NCBI RefSeq assembly: GCF_024734405.1
Contig: NZ_CP059556.1
Coordinates: 124,001-188,000 of the forward strand
Length of the DNA: 64,000 nucleotides
Direction: 5' to 3'
Source of the DNA: Saccharopolyspora gregorii
GTDB taxonomy: Bacteria; Actinomycetota; Actinomycetes; Mycobacteriales; Pseudonocardiaceae
A program made the translations under genes and the position numbers. This document shows positions 59,001 to 64,000 of the stretch, piece after piece. The notes beneath the pieces were generated by a model. The model was not told where the DNA came from. It ran no database searches and worked only from the letters and a program-made list of their open reading frames with translations. Numbering within the stretch: the first letter of the stretch is position 1; every line of letters starts with the position of its first letter.

Positions 59001-59031
59001 GGACCCGGTGGGGGAGATCCCCATCGGGTCC
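59001..59031. terminator. Terminator between integrase and tRNA-Ser
   Basis: GGACCCGGTGGGG pairs with CCCCATCGGGTCC (one G-T pair) around GAGAT, followed by TGTTT. It closes the integrase transcript and lies 22 bases from the end of the convergent tRNA gene. Confidence 0.8.
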
Positions 59032-59052
59032 TGTTTGTGCTGGTCAGCTGAG

Positions 59053-59137
59053 CGGAAGCGGCGGGATTCGAACCCGCGGTCGGTCTCCCGACGCTCGCTT
59101 TCAAGGCGAGTGCATTCGGCCGCTCTGCCACGCTTCC
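59053..59137 (-). tRNA. tRNA-Ser (anticodon TGA), integration target
   Basis: 85-base class II tRNA on the complement: acceptor GGAAGCG pairs with CGCTTCC, anticodon loop CTTGAAA, variable arm GTCGGGAGACCGAC, T arm GCGGGTTCGAATCCCGC; discriminator G, CCA not encoded. The 3' part from the anticodon loop onward was supplied by the integrated element. Confidence 0.95.
59090..59105. other. attR core (16 bases identical to attL)
   Basis: GACGCTCGCTTTCAAG covers the anticodon stem-loop of tRNA-Ser and is exactly repeated at 35508-35523. The element between the cores is about 23.6 kb. Confidence 0.85.
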
Positions 59138-59193
59138 AGGGCCGGAGCCTAGCCCGCTGGGACGGTTCGGGGGACAGCGGGGAGGGGCTGCGC

Positions 59194-59676
59194 TCAGGCG
59201 TCCGGGCGGTCGTGCAGGCGGGTGCGGAGGCGTTCGAAGACGGCGGCGAGGACCTGCTTCTCGGCGGGCTCCAGCAGGTCGATGAAGTGCTCGCGGACGC
59301 TGGCGACGTGGGTGGGTGCCGCGGTGCGCAGGACTTCGAGACCGCGGTCGGTGAGGACGGCGAGGACGCCGCGGCCGTCTTCGAGGCAGTCGTTGCGGCG
59401 CACCAGCTCGGCGTTCTCCAGCCTGCGGATCTGGTGCGAGATGCGGCTCTTGGAGTGCGCCACGTCGCGGGCGAGCTCGCTCATCCGCTGCTGCCTGCCG
59501 GGCTGCTCGGAGAGCCGGACGAGGATCTCGTAGTCGGCGATGGACAGGTTGTGCGCGGCCTGCAGCTCCCGGTTCAGCCGGTGCTCCAGCAGGGCGCTGC
59601 CCTCGATGTACGAGCGCCACGCCGCCATCTCGCCGTCGTCGAGCCAGCGGGCCTGTTCTTCGCTCCCATCGATCAC
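59194..59676 (-). CDS. MarR-family transcriptional regulator
   Basis: 160 residues from GTG 59676. A TAACCT -10-like box lies seven bases upstream and no ribosome site is evident, so a leaderless start is likely and supports this codon. The winged helix domain spans about residues 35-125: LSIADYEILVRLSEQPGRQQRMSELARDVAHSKSRISHQIRRLENAELV, then the wing DGRGVLAVLTDRGLEVL. The regulated gene is unknown. The M28 aminopeptidase gene follows upstream on the same strand, about 195 bases away. It is the first host gene beyond the integrated element. Confidence 0.92.
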   Translation of the reverse strand: MIDGSEEQARWLDDGEMAAWRSYIEGSALLEHRLNRELQAAHNLSIADYEILVRLSEQPGRQQRMSELARDVAHSKSRISHQIRRLENAELVRRNDCLEDGRGVLAVLTDRGLEVLRTAAPTHVASVREHFIDLLEPAEKQVLAAVFERLRTRLHDRPDA

Positions 59677-59870
59677 GCCCACCAGGTTAGTCCGCGGTGG
59701 GCGACGGCCGGAGCGGATCGGCGGGACGGGCCGCCGCGCACCGCCTGCGCCGACCGGGACGCTGCGGGCCGCGGGACCGGATCGGCGGGCGAGCGGGCGG
59801 GCCGGGGTCCGCCCGTGCCGGATCGGGCCGAGCGGTCCACCCGGTCCGGGCGGGCCGCTCGGCCACTCGA

Positions 59871-61343
59871 TCAGCGGACCGCGTGCTCCCCGAGCCGGGG
59901 GAGCGGTGCGGCGGCGGTGCGCTGGGCGGTGCGGCCCTGCGCGCCGTTGACGCCCGCGGTGCTCTGCGCGTACCGGCCGATGGTGTCGGCCAGCGCCTTC
60001 GAGTTCCGCTCCAGCGCCACCCGGTCCACGTTGGACAGGTCGTCCTGCGGGGTGTGGTAGTTCGGGTCGAAGGTCTGCCCGGCGGTGCCGCCCCACTTCG
60101 CGGCCTGCTCCTCGGTCTTCGTGCCGTCGCCGCCGGTGAACAGCCCGCCCGCGGGGATGCCGTTCGCGATGAACTCGCCGTAGTCCGAGCGCCCGTCGAA
60201 GTCGGTGCCCTCGGCCTCGACGCCCTGCTCGGCCAGCGCCGCCACCAGGTCCCGCTCGATGGCGCCGGAACCGTGCGGGCCGGGGCCCGCGCCGACGCCG
60301 TCCGAGTCGTCGCCGTCGTAGGCGAAGTACCCGGCGTTCGGGGAGCCGATCATGTCGAAGTTCAGGTACAGCGCGATGTCCAGCTGCTGCTCGAACCCGA
60401 GGCCCTGCACGTACTTCGTCGAGCCGACGAGACCGGATTCCTCCGCGCCCCAGAACGCGAAGCGCACCGCGTTCTCCGCGCCCGGGTTGCCGCCGAGGGC
60501 TTCCGCGGTGGCCAGCAGCCCGGCGGTGCCGCTGCCGTTGTCGTTGATGCCCGCGCCTTCGGGGACGCTGTCCAGGTGCGCCCCGGCGACCACCACGTTG
60601 TCGGTGCGGCCGCTCCGGGTCTGGGCGAGGACGTTGCGAGTGGTGATGTCCTCCAGCCGCGACTGCACGTCCAGGTGCACCTGCGCGCCGGCCTGCTCGG
60701 CGAGCCGCTGCCCGGTGGCGAGGTCGACGCCCGCGCTGGGGATCCGGGCGTCGGCCGGGTCGCCCAGGGTGCCGTTCAGCGGGCCTTCGACGTTGTTGTA
60801 GACGATCGTGCCCGCGGCGCCGAGTTCCGCGGCGACCAGCTGCTTCTCCGCGAACGTGCAGGAACCGCGCTGCACCAGCACCACCGAGCCCGCCACGTCC
60901 GCCGGGTAGTCGGTGGCTTCGCAGCCGGGCGTGTCGTCGATCGCGGCGACGGTCAGCGGTGCGGTGATCCCGCCCTGCGGCGTCGCGGGGGAGTACTCCA
61001 GCGCGCCGCCCTCGACCGGGGCGCCCGCCACGTCCAGCGCGAACGAGTCGAGGAAGAACGCCTGGTAGTCGAATTCCGGTGTGGTGACGTCGAAACCGGC
61101 CGCGCGCAGCTTGCCCGCCACGTAGTCCACGCTGGCCTCGTAGCCGGGCAGCCCGGAGGCGCGGTTCCCGTCGTGCGTGTCGGCGATGCGCTGCAGCGCG
61201 ACCAGGTGCCGGTGCACCGCGTCCACCTCGACCCGGTCGCCCAGGTCGGTGGTGGCGGCGGAAGCGGGAACGGCGGCGAGCAGCATCGCGGCGAAGGTGG
61301 CGAACGCGGCGGTCGCGCGGCGACCGGGTTTCACAGCACTCAT
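59871..61343 (-). CDS. Secreted M28-family zinc aminopeptidase with PA domain
   Basis: 490 residues from ATG 61343. A signal peptide (TAAFATFAAMLLAAVPASAA) is followed by an M28 N-terminal part, a protease-associated insert (about 130-230; GSVVLVQRGSCTFAEKQLVAAELGAAGTIVYNN) and the catalytic domain: VVAGAHLDSV and GINDNGSG with the zinc His and Asp, FWGAEESGLVGS with the catalytic Glu pair, NFDMIGSPN, DYGEF and the last zinc ligand in PNYHTPQDD. It resembles Streptomyces aminopeptidase and Mycobacterium LpqL. It is secreted and releases N-terminal amino acids. GGGGAG precedes the ATG by about ten bases. Confidence 0.93.
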   Translation of the reverse strand: MSAVKPGRRATAAFATFAAMLLAAVPASAATTDLGDRVEVDAVHRHLVALQRIADTHDGNRASGLPGYEASVDYVAGKLRAAGFDVTTPEFDYQAFFLDSFALDVAGAPVEGGALEYSPATPQGGITAPLTVAAIDDTPGCEATDYPADVAGSVVLVQRGSCTFAEKQLVAAELGAAGTIVYNNVEGPLNGTLGDPADARIPSAGVDLATGQRLAEQAGAQVHLDVQSRLEDITTRNVLAQTRSGRTDNVVVAGAHLDSVPEGAGINDNGSGTAGLLATAEALGGNPGAENAVRFAFWGAEESGLVGSTKYVQGLGFEQQLDIALYLNFDMIGSPNAGYFAYDGDDSDGVGAGPGPHGSGAIERDLVAALAEQGVEAEGTDFDGRSDYGEFIANGIPAGGLFTGGDGTKTEEQAAKWGGTAGQTFDPNYHTPQDDLSNVDRVALERNSKALADTIGRYAQSTAGVNGAQGRTAQRTAAAPLPRLGEHAVR

Positions 61344-61485
61344 GTTCTGTTCGGCTCCCCAAGGTGAGTTCGTGACGATCAGCTTCGACAGCTCCCCCGA
61401 CGGAGTCAAGAATGTCCGGATGATGGTCCTGGCGGGCGGTTTTCCCGATATTGCCGGAACGCGTCCAGGTACTACCGTCGGCACC

Positions 61486-62466
61486 ATGCATGCCATCGCG
61501 ATCCGTGAACCCGGGAATCCGGAAGTGCTGGAGTGGACCGAACAGCCCGATCCGCGGCCCGCTCCCGGCGAAGTGCTCGTCGAGGTCGCCGCGGCCGGGG
61601 TGAACCGGGCGGACCTGTCGCAGCGGCAGGGGAACTACCCGCCGCCGAAGGGCGCCAGCGAGGTCCTCGGGCTGGAGTGCTCCGGCACCGTCGCCGAGCT
61701 CGGCGAGGGCGTCACCGGCTGGCAGGTCGGCGACCAGGTGTGCGCGCTGCTGTCCGGCGGCGGCTACGCCGAACGCGTCGCGGTGCCCGCCGCGCAGCTG
61801 CTGCCGGTGCCGGACGGCGTCGACCTCCTCGACGCGGCCGGGCTGGTGGAGGTCGCGTGCACGGTGTGGTCGAACGTGGTCATGGAAGGCGGTCTCGCCG
61901 AGGGGAAGCTGCTGCTGGTGCACGGCGGTTCCGGCGGCATCGGCACCAGCGCCATCCAGATCGGCCGGGCGCTGGGCGCGCGGGTCGCCGCGACCGCGGG
62001 CGCGCCGGAGAGCATCGAGTTCTGCCGGCGGCTCGGCGCCGACCCGGTGATCAGCTACCGGGACGAGGACTTCGTGGAGGTCGTGAAGGGCCTCGGCGGG
62101 GCGGACGTGGTGCTGGACAACATGGGCGCCGCCTACCTGGACCGGAACCTCTCGGCGCTCGCCCCGGACGGGCACCTCGCCGTGATCGGCATGCAGGGCG
62201 GCCGCAAGGCCGAGCTGGACCTGGGCAAGATGCTGGTGAAGCGGCTGCACATCTCGGTGCTGGGGCTGCGCGGGCGGCCGGTGGACGGCCCGACGGGGAA
62301 GGCGGCCATCGTCGCCGACGTGCGGGAGAAGCTGTGGCCGCTGGTCGCCGCCGGGAAGGTGCTGCCGATCGTGCACGACCGCATCCCGCTGCCGGAGGCG
62401 GCGCGCGCGCACGCGCTGCTCGAAGCGGGCGGCGTGCACGGCAAGATCCTGCTCGTCCGCCCCTGA
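61486..62466 (+). CDS. NAD(P)H-quinone oxidoreductase (zinc-independent MDR family, QOR type)
   Basis: 326 residues from ATG 61486. A TACCGT box eight bases upstream suggests a leaderless start. The medium-chain dehydrogenase fold has an N-terminal GroES-like domain (VAAAGVNRADLSQRQGNYPPP) and a Rossmann domain with VHGGSGGIGTSAIQIGRALGARV near residue 145. Zinc-binding residues of alcohol dehydrogenases are absent. The pattern matches PIG3/QOR-like enzymes that reduce quinones with NADPH in the cytoplasm. It is divergent from the M28 aminopeptidase gene over about 140 bases. Confidence 0.92.
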   Translation: MHAIAIREPGNPEVLEWTEQPDPRPAPGEVLVEVAAAGVNRADLSQRQGNYPPPKGASEVLGLECSGTVAELGEGVTGWQVGDQVCALLSGGGYAERVAVPAAQLLPVPDGVDLLDAAGLVEVACTVWSNVVMEGGLAEGKLLLVHGGSGGIGTSAIQIGRALGARVAATAGAPESIEFCRRLGADPVISYRDEDFVEVVKGLGGADVVLDNMGAAYLDRNLSALAPDGHLAVIGMQGGRKAELDLGKMLVKRLHISVLGLRGRPVDGPTGKAAIVADVREKLWPLVAAGKVLPIVHDRIPLPEAARAHALLEAGGVHGKILLVRP

Positions 62467-62575
62467 CCAGGTGAGTGGCCCATTCGCCCAGTCCCGCTGG
62501 GCCGGTGGGCCGTTCAGCAGGCGCTCCCCGCCTGCCCCCGAACCCTGCCCGGCGGGTCCTTCATCGGTTTCCTGT

Positions 62576-62716
62576 CAGCGGCGAAGCCGCTGAGCCGCCG
62601 ACCACGTATGCAGCAGGACCACCCGCGGGTTCTCAGCGGTTCCCTCGCGAGGACAGCTTTTTCCCTCGTGGCGGAGCCACTTGGGAAAAAGATCCCGCAG
62701 CGAGGGGACCGCTGAG
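62576..62716. repeat. Cluster of hairpins including a large nested inverted repeat
   Basis: A small hairpin TCAGCGGCGAAGCCGCTGA (62576-62594) precedes a large nested structure at 62632-62716: outer arms CTCAGCGGTTCCCTCGC and its near-exact complement, with an inner stem CTTTTTCCC / GGGAAAAAG (62657-62691) holding GTGGC/GCCAC. It lies between the convergent ends of the quinone oxidoreductase and the aminotransferase, so it can terminate both. Its size and motif repetition suggest a dispersed palindromic element. Confidence 0.7.
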
Positions 62717-62762
62717 GTTCCGCCACCCCAGTGCTACGCACAAGGAGTGGGAAGACCAGCAC

Positions 62763-63968
62763 TCAAGTGAGAGCGGCGACCGCGCGCAGGAGTTGGTCGA
62801 CCTCGTAGGTGTTCGTGTAGTGGGTGAGCCCGACGCGCACCGCGCCGCCGACCTCGCCGACGCCGAGCACGGCGAACACCCCGTGCGTGCCCGGGTCGGC
62901 GAACGCGCAGACGCCCTGCTCGGCGAGGTGCTCGATCGCGTCGACCGCCTTCACCCCGTTCACGGTGAACGCCATCGACGGCACCCGGCGCATCGCGTCC
63001 CCGATGATCATCACGTTCCGCAGTCTGCGCAGCCCGCCGGTCAGGTTCGCCAGCAGCCCCGCCTGGTAGGCCTTCACCGAGCTCAGCGAGGTCAGCAGCC
63101 GTTCCCGGCGCGGTCCCGCGGCGGCGTCGTCCAGCCCGGCCAGGTAGTCCACGGACGACACCAGACCGGCCAGCAGCGGGTAGGCGTGCGGCCCCAGCTC
63201 CAGCCGGTCCGGGCCGCGCCAGCCGGGTTCCAGGGCCGCCGACGGCAGCTGGTCGATCATCGCCGGGTCGCGGAACACCAGGGCGCCGACCGGCGGCCCG
63301 CCCCACGCGGAGGCGTTCAGCGCGAGCACGTCGGCGCCCATCGCGGTGATGTCCAGCGGCAGGAACGGTGCGGCGGCCGAGGCGTCGACGACCACGAGCG
63401 CGTCGTGCGCGGCGGCGAGCTCGGCGATCTGGCGGACGTCCGGGCGGGTGCCGACGGCGCCGGAGGCGGCGGTGACCGCGACGACCTTGGTGCGCTCGTC
63501 GATCAGGTCCTGGTACTGCCAGGCGGGCAGCTCGCAGGTCTCGATGTCCACCTCGGCCCACCGCACCTGGGTCCCGGAGCGCTGCGCGGCCCGCTGCCAG
63601 CACACCACGTTGGAGGGGTGGTCGAGCCGGGACACCACGACGCCGTCGCCGATCATCCAGCCGTCGCCGAGCCCGTCGGCGAGCCGTTGCAGCAGCACGG
63701 CGGAGTTCGGCCCGAGCACCACCCCTGCGGGGTCGGCACCCACGAGATCGGCCAGTGCGCGACGGGCTGCGTCCACGATGGCCTCGGCGCGCTGCGACGC
63801 GGGGAAGATCCCGCCAGGCCCGGAGACGGGGGCGCGCAGCGCGGTGGACACCGCGGTCGCGACCTGCTCGGGAACCTGCATGCCCGCCGGGGCGTCCAGG
63901 TGCACCCACCCGTCACCGAGCGCGGGGAACAGCCCGCGAACTGCAGCGACGTCGAACGCCATGGTCAT
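62763..63968 (-). CDS. Class V aminotransferase / cysteine-desulfurase-like protein, PLP lysine apparently missing
   Basis: 401 residues. The fold is class V (HLDAPAGMQVPEQV start, VVVSRLDHPSNVVCW, VVAVTAASGAVGTRPDV, VVVDASAAAP with the PLP-pairing Asp). At the position where the family has the Schiff-base lysine (S-x-H-K-x-x-G-P), this protein reads ALNASAWGGPPVG, so the usual His-Lys is Ala-Trp. Unless another lysine substitutes, it is unlikely to be an ordinary aminotransferase or desulfurase. The ATG is at 63968, near the right edge. Upstream context is cut. Confidence 0.8.
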   Translation of the reverse strand: MTMAFDVAAVRGLFPALGDGWVHLDAPAGMQVPEQVATAVSTALRAPVSGPGGIFPASQRAEAIVDAARRALADLVGADPAGVVLGPNSAVLLQRLADGLGDGWMIGDGVVVSRLDHPSNVVCWQRAAQRSGTQVRWAEVDIETCELPAWQYQDLIDERTKVVAVTAASGAVGTRPDVRQIAELAAAHDALVVVDASAAAPFLPLDITAMGADVLALNASAWGGPPVGALVFRDPAMIDQLPSAALEPGWRGPDRLELGPHAYPLLAGLVSSVDYLAGLDDAAAGPRRERLLTSLSSVKAYQAGLLANLTGGLRRLRNVMIIGDAMRRVPSMAFTVNGVKAVDAIEHLAEQGVCAFADPGTHGVFAVLGVGEVGGAVRVGLTHYTNTYEVDQLLRAVAALT

Positions 63969-64000
63969 ACCGTACGGAGCGGGCCGGGCCGCACCGCCGC

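Noticed and set aside
59194-62439. 1081-codon minus-strand frame covering the MarR gene
   Set aside because: Only the last 160 codons are MarR; the rest is antisense or out of frame to the M28 and quinone oxidoreductase genes.

Overview
The window is chromosomal DNA of a high-G+C actinomycete, most likely a Pseudonocardiaceae member of the Saccharopolyspora/Actinopolyspora type. The evidence is frequent GTG starts, several leaderless starts and a nearly complete arabinogalactan gene set (UDP-galactopyranose mutase, GlfT2-like galactofuranosyltransferase, DPPR phosphatase, DPPR synthase, Emb arabinosyltransferase). No mycolate genes are seen. Genus is an inference from gene content, not a database match.

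Layout. 1-12.5 kb: cell-wall arabinogalactan and polyprenyl-sugar genes. A GT87 mannosyltransferase-like gene (cut by the left edge) diverges from the operon glf, glfT2, PAP2 phosphatase, ubiA. A convergent minus-strand operon (emb, GT2, gtrA, FAD oxidoreductase) meets it at a strong bidirectional terminator at 6351. 12.6-25.3 kb: XRE regulators with small partner genes, an alpha/beta hydrolase, two secreted LGFP-repeat proteins, a DUF4232 secreted protein, an S9 peptidase, a decayed VOC gene and two exported/membrane hypotheticals. 25.4-25.6 kb: tRNA-Arg(ACG) and tRNA-Ser(GCT). 25.7-35.2 kb: acetoacetyl-CoA synthetase, dienelactone hydrolase, HisC-like aminotransferase, a beta-lactamase-like protein, a chaplin-like secreted protein, an L,D-transpeptidase lipoprotein and a VanZ protein.

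35.5-59.1 kb is an integrative element of about 23.6 kb (AICE type) inserted in tRNA-Ser(UGA). The intact tRNA lies at the right end beside the integrase. A displaced 3' half of the tRNA lies at the left end. The right half of the element carries the mobility functions: GntR regulators, a divergent promoter with palindromic operators, small membrane/spread proteins, a TraB/FtsK translocase interrupted near its N-terminus by a TAG codon, a primase-polymerase, a DUF3631 ATPase, Xis and Int. The middle holds an XRE-SUMF1 fusion and a class IV aminotransferase.

The left half carries the most interesting cargo, a six-gene, tightly overlapping minus-strand operon (46.9 to 36.1 kb). It contains a C5-cytosine methyltransferase, two unrecognised proteins, a NERD-nuclease/superfamily-1 helicase, a DrmA-like helicase and a DrmB-like DUF1998 protein, with a convergent vsr endonuclease gene. 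This resembles DISARM class 2 anti-phage defence (drmMII, drmA, drmB). It has no PLD nuclease (drmC) and adds the NERD helicase and Vsr, so it looks like a DISARM variant. Its base composition is visibly less G+C-rich than the host DNA.

59.2-64 kb returns to host genes: a MarR regulator, a secreted M28 aminopeptidase, a quinone oxidoreductase, a large nested hairpin and a class V aminotransferase-like protein that seems to lack the PLP lysine.
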